From Haemophilus_A paraphrohaemolyticus_A (GTDB lineage: Bacteria; Pseudomonadota; Gammaproteobacteria; Enterobacterales; Pasteurellaceae), in NCBI RefSeq assembly GCF_003253115.1, contig NZ_QEQF01000008.1, positions 32,256-96,255 of the forward strand: a stretch of 64,000 nt of DNA, in the 5' to 3' direction. The position numbers were made by a program, and so were the translations under genes. Numbering within the stretch: position 1 is the stretch's first letter; each line of letters opens with the position of its first letter. The notes beneath the pieces were generated by a model. It worked only from the letters and a program-made list of their open reading frames with translations. It did not search any database and was not told the DNA's origin. Positions 9,325 through 18,106 of the stretch are shown piece after piece.

Positions 9325-9842
9325 TTCATTCCCTATTTCTTATTAAAAAATGGAGAGATTGTTTCATAAATAGCCCATTTAGACAAGCCTAAAACAAATT
9401 GCGGATAAAGTTGTGGATAACTTTTAAGATCCTTGTGAAAAAGCAGATGATAAATGAGGTAAATCCGCTATTTCATTGACTTTAGAAATAGAGAAAATAT
9501 CGATCTTTTGGTTTATTTTTATCACTGTATGGATCTTCATTTTTGAACAGAAAATAGAAAGCATCTGGATAACTATCCATTTATCTTTGTTTTCAAAACA
9601 TAATTTTCAGCTTTATTCATACCAGTAGAAAAATTATCCCCATCAGTTGTGGATAAAAATGTGATAAAAATTCAAAAAGTGAGTGAATAACTTAGAGTAA
9701 CTTTGCAAGCACATCAAAAAGGTCAATGAAAACAAGATCTTATGTAGTGAATAAAAGATGGGGAAAAATAAGGATGCGGAGAGGTTGTTTTTTAATCAGT
9801 TTTGCAGGCGAGAATTAACTCGCCTACTCATATTATTTGTAT
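9325..9842. other. AT-rich intergenic region with a DnaA-box cluster
   Basis: No gene seen. Two perfect DnaA boxes (TGTGGATAA at 9412-9420 and 9648-9656) and three one-mismatch boxes (9400-9408, 9564-9572, 9634-9642) lie within 260 bp. GATCTTTTGGTTT at 9502-9514 matches the E. coli oriC 13-mer consensus at all but one defined position. Four GATC sites are present. The hairpin AGGCGAG/CTCGCCT at 9806-9825 probably ends lgt transcription. See findings for why I do not call this oriC. Confidence 0.55.
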
Positions 9843-10637
9843 TTATACTGTTTTGCGTTTATACGCCCAAAGCATAATCACAATCCCACCAATAATCATC
9901 GGGAGTGATAACAACTGACCGCGGGTGATTAAGTCAGCTGCGGTGTTTACCGTTGGATCGAAATCGCGCACATATTCCACCAAGAAACGGAACACGCCAT
10001 AGCCAATCAGGAATAAGCCGGCAACCGAACCCGCTGGGCGTGGTTTGCGGATAAACAGATTGAGCATCACAAACAATACTATGCCTTCTAGGAAAAACTC
10101 ATAAAGCTGTGAAGGGTGACGTGGTAAATAACCACCGTTTGGGAACATCACCGCCCAAGGCACGTCTGTCACTCTGCCCCAAAGTTCGTCGTTGATAAAG
10201 TTCCCAATTCGCCCAGCCCCTAATCCAAACGGAATAAGGGGTGCAACAAAATCAGCCGTTTGCCAGAATGAGCGAGCTTGGCGGCGGGAAACCCAAATCA
10301 TTGCGACAATCACGCCAATCAAACCACCGTGGAATGACATCCCACCTTCCCAAATGCGGAAAAGATAGAGCGGATCTTGTAAGAAGTGATCGAAGCTGTA
10401 AAAGAATACATCGCCAATACGACCGCCCAATACTACGCCCCAAAAGCCTGTGTAAAGCAGTTGATCGACATTTTCGCTTGTCCAAACGCCGTGCGAATTT
10501 TTTGCCCGACGCATACCAAGCCAATAAGCAAAACCAAAGCCGATGAGGTACATTAAACCGTACCAACGCAATGAAATTGGACCGATGCTGAAAATAATCG
10601 GATCGATTTGTGGGAAAGTTAAAAATTGTGAGTTCAT
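9843..10637 (-). CDS. lgt: Prolipoprotein diacylglyceryl transferase Lgt
   Basis: Inner-membrane enzyme that transfers diacylglycerol from phosphatidylglycerol to the lipobox cysteine of prolipoproteins, the first lipoprotein-maturation step. The 264-aa protein has about seven membrane helices, the HGG motif (MSFHGGLIG near residue 103), the Lgt signature GRIGNFINDELWGR and RHPSQLYE. The ATG has AAGGAACTCT upstream. In many relatives thyA follows lgt; here the downstream neighbour is rppH, so that linkage is broken. Confidence 0.97.
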   Translation of the reverse strand: MNSQFLTFPQIDPIIFSIGPISLRWYGLMYLIGFGFAYWLGMRRAKNSHGVWTSENVDQLLYTGFWGVVLGGRIGDVFFYSFDHFLQDPLYLFRIWEGGMSFHGGLIGVIVAMIWVSRRQARSFWQTADFVAPLIPFGLGAGRIGNFINDELWGRVTDVPWAVMFPNGGYLPRHPSQLYEFFLEGIVLFVMLNLFIRKPRPAGSVAGLFLIGYGVFRFLVEYVRDFDPTVNTAADLITRGQLLSLPMIIGGIVIMLWAYKRKTV

Positions 10638-10683
10638 AGAGTTCCTTTTTGAATTTTCGTGTAATAAAAATTCTCAAATATTT

Positions 10684-10724
10684 CCTCTCTTTAGTAAAGA
10701 GGGGGTGGGGAGATTTGGCAGAAG
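10684..10724. repeat. Dispersed palindromic repeat, CTCTTTA type, copy 1
   Basis: CTCTTTA-G-TAAAGAG palindrome followed by GGGGAGATTTGGCAGAAG. The same 18-nt tail and a similar palindrome recur at 18609-18650; a tail-less relative lies at 15069-15094. Confidence 0.75.
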
Positions 10725-10776
10725 CCAACCTACCTCGTATGTAAAAACGGGATTTCTTAGGAAACCCAGTAAATAA

Positions 10777-11571
10777 CTAACTCAAAAATATCTTCACTGC
10801 CATCGCAAGTAATAAGCAAGCAAAACCTTTTTTGAGGATAGGTACAGGCAGGCTATTTGCCGCATTGGCTCCAAGTTTTGAGGTAAAAAACGACGTTAAC
10901 GTAATGCCAACCAATGCAGGTAAATAGACATAACCAAGTGAAAATTCGGGCAAATCAGGTACATTCCAACCGCTGGCGATAAAACTAAGCATCCCCGCTA
11001 AGCCTAAAAACGCCCCGCAGAAAGAGGAAGTACCGATTGCGGTTTTCATCTCCACACCGCGACCATTTAAAAACGGCACGATAAAACCTCCACCGCCAAT
11101 GCCCGCAATGCTTGAAAGTGCACCAATCACACCACCTGCAATTACCATACTTTTCTGGGTAAGTGGTCGAATTTTACCTGTTTTTTTCAAGGAGAAAATC
11201 ATTCTGCCCGCCATATAGACCACCATCACCGCAAAGAGTTTCTTTGCTAGTTGGGCATCTAAACCGCTGATAAACAGCCCACAAAGAAAGACGGAAATCA
11301 TAATAGAAGGAAGCAGTACTTTCGCCACACTCAAATCAACGTTGCCCAATTTATGATGGCGTTGTGCTGAAGAAAATGCTGTAATCACAATCGTCGCAAA
11401 AGATGTGCCGAGTGCTGCTGACATCAAATGTTCAGGTGGTAGGCCCACCATAGGGAAGAGATAAACCAAGGTTGGCACGATAATTAAACCACCGCCAATG
11501 CCAAATAAGCCAGCCAAAAAGCCTACAATCAATCCAAGAATGAGGCAGCTGATAAAAAAGAGTATCATCAT
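10777..11571 (-). CDS. TSUP family (TauE/SafE-like) membrane permease
   Basis: Probable exporter of sulfite, sulfoacetate or another small anion; substrate not determined. The 264-aa protein is almost entirely hydrophobic with about eight helices. Two glycine-rich TSUP repeats are visible: GLFGIGGGLIIVP near residue 21 and GIGGGGFIVPFL near residue 156. It matches in size and placement the Haemophilus protein encoded beside rppH and lgt. The first two codons are both ATG; the second (11568) is better spaced from AAGGAA. Divergent from the nap operon. Confidence 0.85.
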   Translation of the reverse strand: MMILFFISCLILGLIVGFLAGLFGIGGGLIIVPTLVYLFPMVGLPPEHLMSAALGTSFATIVITAFSSAQRHHKLGNVDLSVAKVLLPSIMISVFLCGLFISGLDAQLAKKLFAVMVVYMAGRMIFSLKKTGKIRPLTQKSMVIAGGVIGALSSIAGIGGGGFIVPFLNGRGVEMKTAIGTSSFCGAFLGLAGMLSFIASGWNVPDLPEFSLGYVYLPALVGITLTSFFTSKLGANAANSLPVPILKKGFACLLLAMAVKIFLS

Positions 11572-11636
11572 AGTTCCTTCGCTAAAAAATAATTAACAAC
11601 ATTTTAACTTCTTAACGAAATTTTCTCTATCGTTCT

Positions 11637-11650
11637 TTGATGCGTATCAA
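11637..11650 (+). promoter_or_regulatory. FNR box of the nap operon
   Basis: TTGATGCGTATCAA is a perfect TTGAT-N4-ATCAA palindrome about 104 bp upstream of napF. A class II position would put the -10 near 11672-11678 (CAAATACC, weak, as activator-dependent promoters often are). FNR activation of nap is established in E. coli. Confidence 0.8.
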
Positions 11651-11753
11651 GAAAAGTGGGAATAGCATTGCAAATACCCCTTTTAGGTAATAAGGTAAAG
11701 ATTGGAAAGGTTGGATAATATCCATCCAATATTTTGTAAGAGAAAAATCTGTT

Positions 11754-12284
11754 TTGAGTGATTTAACCAATCAATCTTTGCCTCGCCGTGCATTTCTGCG
11801 TGGGCAATTTTTAAGTACGCTAAAAACAGAACAAGTAGCACTGCAAGGTTATCAGGCAATCCGCCCACCTTGGGCGGATTTGGCAAATTTCTTGGAAAAA
11901 TGCACCGCTTGTGGCCAGTGTGTGACAGCTTGTGAAACCAAGATTATCAAGCGAGGGGCGGGTGGTTTTCCCGAGATAGACTTTACCCTTGGCGACAAAG
12001 AGTGTACCTTCTGCGAAAAATGCGTGCAGGTGTGTCCTGAACCCGTTTTCTTACCAACTAGCGAAGCGGCTTGGTCGCATAAGGTGGAAATTTCTGAGCA
12101 ATGTTTGTTGCAACAAAAAATTGAATGCCGTTCCTGTGGTGATTACTGCCCTGAGCGAGCGATTCGGTTCCGTCCAAGTTTAGGCGGAATTGCAACATTA
12201 TCTTTAGATTTAACCGCTTGTAACGGCTGTGGGGCGTGTTTAAGCGTTTGTCCAACCAAGGCGATTAGCCTTAGTGGTATTTAA
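11754..12284 (+). CDS. napF: NapF, ferredoxin-type accessory protein of periplasmic nitrate reductase
   Basis: Cytoplasmic iron-sulfur protein thought to assist NapA cofactor loading before export. Four Cys-rich stretches are visible: CTACGQCVTAC, CTFCEKCVQVC, CRSCGDYC and CNGCGACLSVC, consistent with several [4Fe-4S] clusters. The N-terminus holds PRRAFLRGQF, a twin-arginine-like motif typical of NapF. The start is uncertain: TTG at 11754 gives the best N-terminus and no in-frame ATG is nearby. First gene of napFDAGHBC, the E. coli order. Confidence 0.93.
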   Translation: MSDLTNQSLPRRAFLRGQFLSTLKTEQVALQGYQAIRPPWADLANFLEKCTACGQCVTACETKIIKRGAGGFPEIDFTLGDKECTFCEKCVQVCPEPVFLPTSEAAWSHKVEISEQCLLQQKIECRSCGDYCPERAIRFRPSLGGIATLSLDLTACNGCGACLSVCPTKAISLSGI

Positions 12285-12299
12285 TTTTAGTGATTTCTG

Positions 12300-12563
12300 A
12301 TGAGTCAATTTAGCGAAAACGAAAATTGGTATGTGTGTAGCATTGTGGTGCAAGCCAGACCAGAAAAATTAGAACAAGTGAAAGCCGAGATTTTAGCCAT
12401 CCCAACGGCGGAAATTCACGGCGAAAACCCCGAAGAAGGGAAGTTGGTGGTCACTCTTGAGAGCAATCGCCAATTAGCACTTGCCGATTTAATGGATGAA
12501 ATTAAAGACATTTCAGGCGTAATTGTGGTGTCGTTAATTTCAAATTATTTAGATGAAAAATAA
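12300..12563 (+). CDS. napD: NapD, chaperone for NapA export
   Basis: Small cytoplasmic chaperone (87 aa) that binds the twin-arginine signal of NapA and holds it back until the molybdenum cofactor is inserted. Its ferredoxin-like fold core is recognisable in WYVCSIVVQARPEKL and the C-terminal VIVVSLISNY strand. It lies 15 bp after napF and 17 bp before napA. Its ribosome site is poor, suggesting translation coupled to napF. Confidence 0.94.
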   Translation: MSQFSENENWYVCSIVVQARPEKLEQVKAEILAIPTAEIHGENPEEGKLVVTLESNRQLALADLMDEIKDISGVIVVSLISNYLDEK

Positions 12564-12580
12564 TAGCGTGGGGAAAAACG

Positions 12581-15064
12581 ATGGAACTCAATCGTAGAGA
12601 TTTTATGAAAGCCAATGCAGCGATGGCAGCAGCGGCAGCGGCAGGAATGACAATTCCTGTCAAAAACGTCTATGCGGAAGATATAGGCATTAAGTGGGAC
12701 AAAGCCCCGTGCCGTTTCTGCGGAACAGGTTGTAGCGTATTGGTAGGCACCAAAGATGGTCGTGTTGTGGCAACCCAAGGCGACCCAGATGCAGAAGTAA
12801 ACCGCGGGTTGAACTGTATCAAAGGCTACTTCCTTTCAAAAATTATGTACGGTGCAGACCGTGTACAAACGCCTTTATTGCGTATGAAAGATGGTAAATT
12901 CCATAAAGAGGGCGACTTCACGCCTGTGACTTGGGATCAGGCTTTCACTATTATGGCGGAAAAAATCAAAGCTATCTTGAAGAAAAAAGAACCGAATGCA
13001 GTCGGTATGTTCTCTTCAGGCCAAACAACGATTTATGAAGGCTATGCAAAAGTAAAACTTTGGAAAGCTGGTCTTCGTTCAAATACTATCGACCCGAATG
13101 CTCGTCACTGTATGGCATCAGCAGCGGTTGCGTTTATGCGTACCTTTGGTATGGACGAACCTATGGGCTGCTATAACGATATCGAAAAAACCGATGCGTT
13201 TGTGCTTTGGGGTTCAAACATGGCGGAAATGCACCCAATTTTATGGTCTCGTATTTCTGACCGTCGCCTTTCTTCTGATAATGTGAAAGTTGTGGTTATG
13301 TCAACATTCGAACACCGTTCGTTTGAATTAGCTGATGTGCCTATCGTATTTAATCCACATTCAGATCTTGCAATTCTTAACTACATTGCAAACTACATTA
13401 TCCAAAATGATAAAGTGAACTGGGACTTTGTTAACAAACACACCAAATTCAAACGTGGTGAAACCGATATCGGTTACGGTTTACGTCCAGAACACCCACT
13501 TGAAGTTGCAGCGAAAAATCGTAAAACTGCAGGTAAAATGTATGACTCTGACTTCGAAGAATTCAAGAAAATCGTTGCTCCTTATACATTAGATGAAGCA
13601 CACCGTATTTCTGGTGTACCAAAAGATCAGCTTGAAACTCTTGCGAAGATGTACGCAGATCCAGAACAAAACTTAGTATCTTACTGGACAATGGGCGTTA
13701 ACCAACACACTCGTGGTGTATGGGTTAACCACATGTTCTATAACGTACACTTATTAACCGGTAAAATTTCTAAACCAGGTTGTGGTCCGTTCTCATTAAC
13801 TGGTCAACCTTCAGCTTGTGGTACAGCGCGTGAAGTAGGTACTTTCGTTCACCGTTTACCTGCGGACATGGTAGTAACCAATCCGAAACACGTTGAAATT
13901 ACAGAGAAAAAATGGAAATTACCAAAAGGCACTATTCCAACCGTACCAGGCTATGCAGCAGTACAACAAAGTCGCGCCTTAAAAGACGGTAAACTAAATT
14001 TCTTATGGCAAATGTCCACCAACAACATGCAAGGTGGCCCGAATATCAATGACGAAATTTTCCCTGGTTGGCGTAACCCTGAGAACTTTATCGTTGTTTC
14101 AGACCCTTACCCATCAGTTTCTGCTGTTGCGGCTGACTTAATTCTTCCAACTTGTATGTGGGTAGAAAAAGAAGGGGGCTACGGTAACGCTGAACGTCGT
14201 ACTCAATTATGGCGTCAACAAGTGAAAGGCCCAGGTGAGTCTCGTTCGGACTTATGGCAAATTGTTGAATTTGCTAAATACTTCAAAACGGATGAAGTAT
14301 GGGGTGAAGAGTTATTAGCTCAAATGCCTGAATATCGTGGCAAAACTTTATATGAAGTGCTTTACGAAAATGGTGAAGTAAACAAATATAAAGTACCAAC
14401 AGATGTTCCGGGATACATCAATGATGAAGCCGATCACTTTGGTTACTACCTACAAAAAGGTTTATTCGAAGAATACGCTGACTTCGGTCGTGGTCATGGT
14501 CATGACTTAGCACCATTCGATACTTATCATAAAGTGCGTGGTTTACGTTGGCCAGTAGTAGATGGTAAAGAAACGCTCTGGCGTTATCGTGAAGGATTCG
14601 ACCCGTATGTTAAAGCAGGTGAAGATGTTGCGTTCTACGGCTATCCTGATAAAAAAGCAATTATCTTAGGTGTACCTTATGAAGCACCTGCAGAATCACC
14701 GGATGAAGAATATCCATTATGGTTATGTACTGGTCGTGTACTTGAGCACTGGCATACCGGTACCATGACTCGTCGTGTACCAGAGTTACACCGTGCGTTC
14801 CCAAATAACTTAGTGTGGATGCACCCAGCGGATGCGAAAAAACGTGGCTTACGTCACGGTGATAAAGTGAAACTCATTACCCGTCGCGGTGAAATGATTT
14901 CGCACTTAGACACTCGCGGTCGTAACAAATGTCCAGAAGGTTTGATTTTCACCACCTTCTTCGATGCAGGTCAGTTAGCCAATAAATTAACCTTAGACGC
15001 AACCGACCCGATTTCAGGCGAAACCGACTACAAAAAATGTGCGGTGAAAGTGGTTAAGGCGTAA
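12581..15064 (+). CDS. napA: NapA, catalytic subunit of periplasmic nitrate reductase
   Basis: Reduces nitrate to nitrite in the periplasm with electrons from NapB. The 827-aa protein starts with a Tat signal (NRRDF at residues 4-8, Ala-rich core, cleavage near VYA at 32). The [4Fe-4S] cysteines are C44, C47 and C51 (CRFCGTGC) plus a fourth in LNCIKGYF. The cysteine in ARHCMASAA is the expected Mo ligand of the bis-MGD cofactor. Length and C-terminal MopB domain are normal. GGGGA precedes the ATG. NapD binds its signal peptide. Confidence 0.98.
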   Translation: MELNRRDFMKANAAMAAAAAAGMTIPVKNVYAEDIGIKWDKAPCRFCGTGCSVLVGTKDGRVVATQGDPDAEVNRGLNCIKGYFLSKIMYGADRVQTPLLRMKDGKFHKEGDFTPVTWDQAFTIMAEKIKAILKKKEPNAVGMFSSGQTTIYEGYAKVKLWKAGLRSNTIDPNARHCMASAAVAFMRTFGMDEPMGCYNDIEKTDAFVLWGSNMAEMHPILWSRISDRRLSSDNVKVVVMSTFEHRSFELADVPIVFNPHSDLAILNYIANYIIQNDKVNWDFVNKHTKFKRGETDIGYGLRPEHPLEVAAKNRKTAGKMYDSDFEEFKKIVAPYTLDEAHRISGVPKDQLETLAKMYADPEQNLVSYWTMGVNQHTRGVWVNHMFYNVHLLTGKISKPGCGPFSLTGQPSACGTAREVGTFVHRLPADMVVTNPKHVEITEKKWKLPKGTIPTVPGYAAVQQSRALKDGKLNFLWQMSTNNMQGGPNINDEIFPGWRNPENFIVVSDPYPSVSAVAADLILPTCMWVEKEGGYGNAERRTQLWRQQVKGPGESRSDLWQIVEFAKYFKTDEVWGEELLAQMPEYRGKTLYEVLYENGEVNKYKVPTDVPGYINDEADHFGYYLQKGLFEEYADFGRGHGHDLAPFDTYHKVRGLRWPVVDGKETLWRYREGFDPYVKAGEDVAFYGYPDKKAIILGVPYEAPAESPDEEYPLWLCTGRVLEHWHTGTMTRRVPELHRAFPNNLVWMHPADAKKRGLRHGDKVKLITRRGEMISHLDTRGRNKCPEGLIFTTFFDAGQLANKLTLDATDPISGETDYKKCAVKVVKA

Positions 15065-15068
15065 ATAT

Positions 15069-15094
15069 ACCCCATCTTTAGAAAAGAGGGGAAT
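15069..15094. repeat. Dispersed palindromic repeat, CTTTA type, between napA and napG
   Basis: ACCCCATCTTTAGAAAAGAGGGG: a CCCC..CTTT/AAAGAGGGG palindrome related to the copies at 10684 and 18609, without their GGGGAGATTTGGCAGAAG tail. Confidence 0.5.
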
Positions 15095-15102
15095 CTATGA
15101 CC

Positions 15103-15145
15103 AAGCGGTCAAAATTTGCAAATCTTTTGCAAAATCCGACCGCTT
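15103..15145 (+). repeat. Inverted pair of uptake sequences inside the nap operon
   Basis: AAGCGGTC (15103-15110) and GACCGCTT (15138-15145), with further complementary A/T tracts between them, can form a hairpin between napA and napG. No U-run follows, so it is more likely an RNA-stability or polarity element than a full stop. Confidence 0.7.
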
Positions 15146-15170
15146 GAAAACCACGAAAAAAGGAAACGCT

Positions 15171-16076
15171 ATGAAACTAGATCCAAACCGCCGTCAATTT
15201 TTGAAAAATGTGACACGAACTGCGGCTGGGGTATGTGGGGCTGGCGTGATTTTAGGGCTACAACAGCAGCAAGCCAAAGCGAAAGAAGGCGTGGCACTTC
15301 GCCCTCCTGGAGCGTTGCCTGAAAATGAGTTCTTAGCGGCTTGTACCCGTTGTGGGCAGTGCGTGCAAGCATGTCCTTACGATATGTTGCACTTGGCTTC
15401 GCTGATTGCTCCGATGGAAGCAGGAACGCCGTATTTCGTAGCACGCGATAAGCCTTGCGAAATGTGTCCCGATATTCCTTGTATGAATGCTTGTCCGAGT
15501 GGTGCATTAAGCGAAGAGCTTAAAAATATCAACGATGCCCGTATGGGCTTGGCGGTGTTACTTGACCACGAAACCTGCCTCAACTGGCAAGGTTTGCGTT
15601 GCGACGTGTGCTACCGAGTTTGTCCGCTGATTGACAAGGCGATTACGCTTGAGAATGTCCATAACGATCGCACAGGCATTCATGCCAAACTGATTCCAAC
15701 CGTGCATTCTGATGCTTGCACAGGCTGCGGTAAATGTGAACAAGCGTGTGTGTTGGAAGAGGCGGCAATTAAAGTGTTGCCGATGGATCTCGCTAAAGGC
15801 TTACTCGGTCGTCATTACCGCTTAGGCTGGAAAGAGAAACAGAATGCGGGTAAATCTTTAATTGAGGCACAACACCCTGATGGACTGCGTCCGCAATTTG
15901 AGGCAAGAATGCCAGAGGGGATGAGCGAAGCAAGCTATAAACCAATGCAAGTGAAGCCAAATCAGAAAGTGGCAACGCCAAACCGAGCTTCTATGGATTA
16001 TGTGCCAAGTTCAACTACGGTACCTGAAGCAGAGCACTTCCCGGATTTGGACTTAAACATTAAGGGGGTGAAATAA
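15171..16076 (+). CDS. napG: NapG, ferredoxin-type quinol dehydrogenase subunit
   Basis: Periplasmic iron-sulfur protein that works with membrane protein NapH to pass electrons from quinol toward NapC/NapB. It begins with a Tat signal (NRRQFLKN, residues 5-12, then AAGVCGAGVILG). Ferredoxin-like cysteine clusters include CTRCGQCVQACP, CEMCPDIPCMNACP, CDVCYRVCP and CTGCGKCEQAC, enough for four [4Fe-4S] clusters. I chose ATG 15171 (AGGAAA 6-8 nt upstream, about 301 aa) over an upstream in-frame TTG because the Tat motif must be close to the start. Its stop overlaps napH (TAATG). Confidence 0.96.
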   Translation: MKLDPNRRQFLKNVTRTAAGVCGAGVILGLQQQQAKAKEGVALRPPGALPENEFLAACTRCGQCVQACPYDMLHLASLIAPMEAGTPYFVARDKPCEMCPDIPCMNACPSGALSEELKNINDARMGLAVLLDHETCLNWQGLRCDVCYRVCPLIDKAITLENVHNDRTGIHAKLIPTVHSDACTGCGKCEQACVLEEAAIKVLPMDLAKGLLGRHYRLGWKEKQNAGKSLIEAQHPDGLRPQFEARMPEGMSEASYKPMQVKPNQKVATPNRASMDYVPSSTTVPEAEHFPDLDLNIKGVK

Positions 16077-16972
16077 TGGCAGTTGCACCAAAATATACCC
16101 CAAACAAACCGAAAGATGCAGGCTTAGAAGCCCGTCAAAAACTCGGTTGTTGGCATGCTTACCGCTTTTTGATTTTACGCAGAATCACCCAACTCAGCAT
16201 CATTTTGATGTTTTTAAGCGGACCAATGTGGAATTTCTGGATCTTAAAAGGTAATTACAGCTCGAGTATGTTATTCGATACTGTACCACTTACTGATCCA
16301 CTGATTACCGCAGAAAGTTTAGCCACAGGCTATTTGCCTGAAATGACAACGCTCATCGGGGCATTCATTATCGTGCTGTTTTATGCGGTGGTGGCTAGCA
16401 AAGCCTTTTGTAGTTGGGTTTGCCCAATGAATATGGTTACAGATGCTGCAGCGTGGCTTCGCCGAAAACTTGGGATTCGCCAATCGCTTAAAATTTCCCG
16501 TGAATTACGCTATGTGATTCTAGGTGTGATTTTAGTGGGTAGTGCCTTTACAGGCTCGCTATTGTGGGAGTGGATTAACCCTGTTGCTGCATTAGGACGG
16601 ATTTTCGTTTACGGTTTAGGAGCAACCCTCTGGCTAGTTACGGTGATTTTCCTGTTCGATTTATTGGTTGCTGAACACGGCTGGTGCGGTCATCTCTGCC
16701 CGATTGGGGCAATGTATGGCCTGATCGGGGCGAAAAGTTTAGTGAAAGTGAATGTGGTGGATCGTGCTCGTTGCGACCGTTGTATGGACTGCTACAACGT
16801 TTGTCCAGAACCCCAAGTGCTACGCATTCCCTTGCACGGCAAGCCTGAAGATAGCCCGATTGTGTTAGCAAAAGATTGTATTACTTGCGGACGTTGTATT
16901 GACGTTTGCGCTGAAAATGTTTTTGCATTTGGTTCTCGGTTTGAGAAGCAGATTAACATTAAAAATTTGTAA
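16076..16972 (+). CDS. napH: NapH, membrane ferredoxin-type quinol dehydrogenase subunit
   Basis: Inner-membrane partner of NapG in electron transfer from the quinol pool. The 298-aa protein has four hydrophobic segments (about residues 30-55, 80-110, 140-165, 175-200), cytoplasmic CSWVCPMN and CGHLCPIG motifs characteristic of NapH, and a C-terminal two-cluster ferredoxin domain (CDRCMDCYNVCPEP, CITCGRCIDVC). It overlaps napG by one base, indicating translational coupling. Confidence 0.96.
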   Translation: MAVAPKYTPNKPKDAGLEARQKLGCWHAYRFLILRRITQLSIILMFLSGPMWNFWILKGNYSSSMLFDTVPLTDPLITAESLATGYLPEMTTLIGAFIIVLFYAVVASKAFCSWVCPMNMVTDAAAWLRRKLGIRQSLKISRELRYVILGVILVGSAFTGSLLWEWINPVAALGRIFVYGLGATLWLVTVIFLFDLLVAEHGWCGHLCPIGAMYGLIGAKSLVKVNVVDRARCDRCMDCYNVCPEPQVLRIPLHGKPEDSPIVLAKDCITCGRCIDVCAENVFAFGSRFEKQINIKNL

Positions 16973-16991
16973 AATTGTAATGGAGTGATTT

Positions 16992-17420
16992 ATGAAAAAA
17001 TTCCTTGCTGTAATGCTTGTCGCACTTTCGGGTGTGGCTTTAGCAGATGCCCCAAAAGTGGCAAATAATATTGAAGGTGCGACAGAAAGCATCGCCCCAG
17101 CCTTTACCTCCCCTCCTAAAGATGTGGGCAATATTCCGATTACCTTCCCACATCAACCGCCACTTGTGCCACATAGTATTCGTGGTTTACAAGTAACGAA
17201 AAACGCCAACCAATGTTTGGGTTGCCACTCACCTGATGTTGCCCCAACTACAGGTGCACCACGTGTGCCAGAAAGCCATTTCTTAGATCGCGATGGCAAA
17301 CACACTGAAGGTACATCACCACGTCGTTACTTCTGCTTACAATGCCACGTGCAACAAGCAAACGTAAACCCAATTATTCAAAACAAATTTGACGCTATTC
17401 GTCAGGCACAAGGTAAATAA
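16992..17420 (+). CDS. napB: NapB, diheme cytochrome c of periplasmic nitrate reductase
   Basis: Small periplasmic electron-transfer subunit that forms a complex with NapA. The Sec signal is residues 1-18 (MKKFLAVMLVALSGVALA). Two heme-binding CxxCH motifs are present: CLGCH near residue 75 and CLQCH near residue 115, with conserved histidines (HQPP, HSIRGL) as distal ligands. 142 aa is normal. Needs the Ccm system, which does not follow the operon here as it does in E. coli. Confidence 0.97.
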   Translation: MKKFLAVMLVALSGVALADAPKVANNIEGATESIAPAFTSPPKDVGNIPITFPHQPPLVPHSIRGLQVTKNANQCLGCHSPDVAPTTGAPRVPESHFLDRDGKHTEGTSPRRYFCLQCHVQQANVNPIIQNKFDAIRQAQGK

Positions 17421-17431
17421 GGAGCAACAAG

Positions 17432-18034
17432 ATGATTAAAAAATTCTGGCATTGGTTACGTACACCAAGCAAACTTGCCCTTGGCACACTTATTCTTGTG
17501 ATTGGCATCGGCACCTTAATTGCCTCAGCTGGCTTTAACAAAGGGATGGAAATGACCAACACCGAGCAGTTTTGTTCTGATTGCCATATGAACGATGTTG
17601 TGCCTGAATATCAAGCATCGATTCACTTCAGCAACCGTTCTGGCGTGAAAGCGGTTTGTTCAGACTGCCACGTACCACACGAATTTGTACCGAAAATGAT
17701 CCGTAAAATGCAAGCTTCTACTGAAGTTTTAGCACACATCACAGGTAAAGTGGACACCAAAGAGAAATTCGAAGCACACCGCTTAGAAATGGCAGAACGC
17801 GAATGGGCACGTATGAAAGCCAACAATTCAAAAGAGTGCCGTAACTGCCACAACTTTGATGATATGGACTTCACCCAACAAAAAACCGTGGCACAGCAAA
17901 TGCACGCTTTGGCACAAGAGCAAAACAAAACTTGTATCGACTGCCACAAAGGGATTGCTCACCATCTTCCACATATGGAAAAAGTCCAAAAATCTTTCAT
18001 TCCTGAAGATATGATTAAGGAAGAGAAAAAATAG
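17432..18034 (+). CDS. napC: NapC, membrane-anchored tetraheme cytochrome c quinol dehydrogenase
   Basis: Transfers electrons from membrane quinol to NapB; NapC/NirT family. One N-terminal membrane anchor (about residues 15-38) is followed by a periplasmic domain with four CxxCH sites: CSDCH, CSDCH, CRNCH and CIDCH. 200 aa is normal. Good ribosome site (AAGGAG). Last gene of the nap operon. Confidence 0.97.
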   Translation: MIKKFWHWLRTPSKLALGTLILVIGIGTLIASAGFNKGMEMTNTEQFCSDCHMNDVVPEYQASIHFSNRSGVKAVCSDCHVPHEFVPKMIRKMQASTEVLAHITGKVDTKEKFEAHRLEMAEREWARMKANNSKECRNCHNFDDMDFTQQKTVAQQMHALAQEQNKTCIDCHKGIAHHLPHMEKVQKSFIPEDMIKEEKK

Positions 18035-18054
18035 GTCTAAACGCTTAAAACAAC

Positions 18055-18100
18055 AAGCGGTTCAATTTGGTAAAAGTTTTACCATTTTGAACCGCTTTTG
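18055..18100. terminator. nap operon terminator built from an inverted uptake-sequence pair
   Basis: AAGCGGTTCAA (18055-18065) pairs with TTGAACCGCTT (18087-18097), with an inner GGTAAAA/TTTTACC stem. T-rich flanks on both strands mean it can also stop the convergent cupin gene. Confidence 0.85.
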
Positions 18101-18106
18101 CTTTAA

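Noticed and set aside
9325..9842. Chromosomal replication origin
   Set aside because: The DnaA boxes are real, but the major ribosomal operons and the rRNA operon to the right are transcribed toward the site, which would be head-on with replication from here. Kept only as a DnaA-related finding.
10252..10728. Minus-strand alternative frame overlapping lgt
   Set aside because: Shadow of lgt in another frame; lgt itself is unambiguous.
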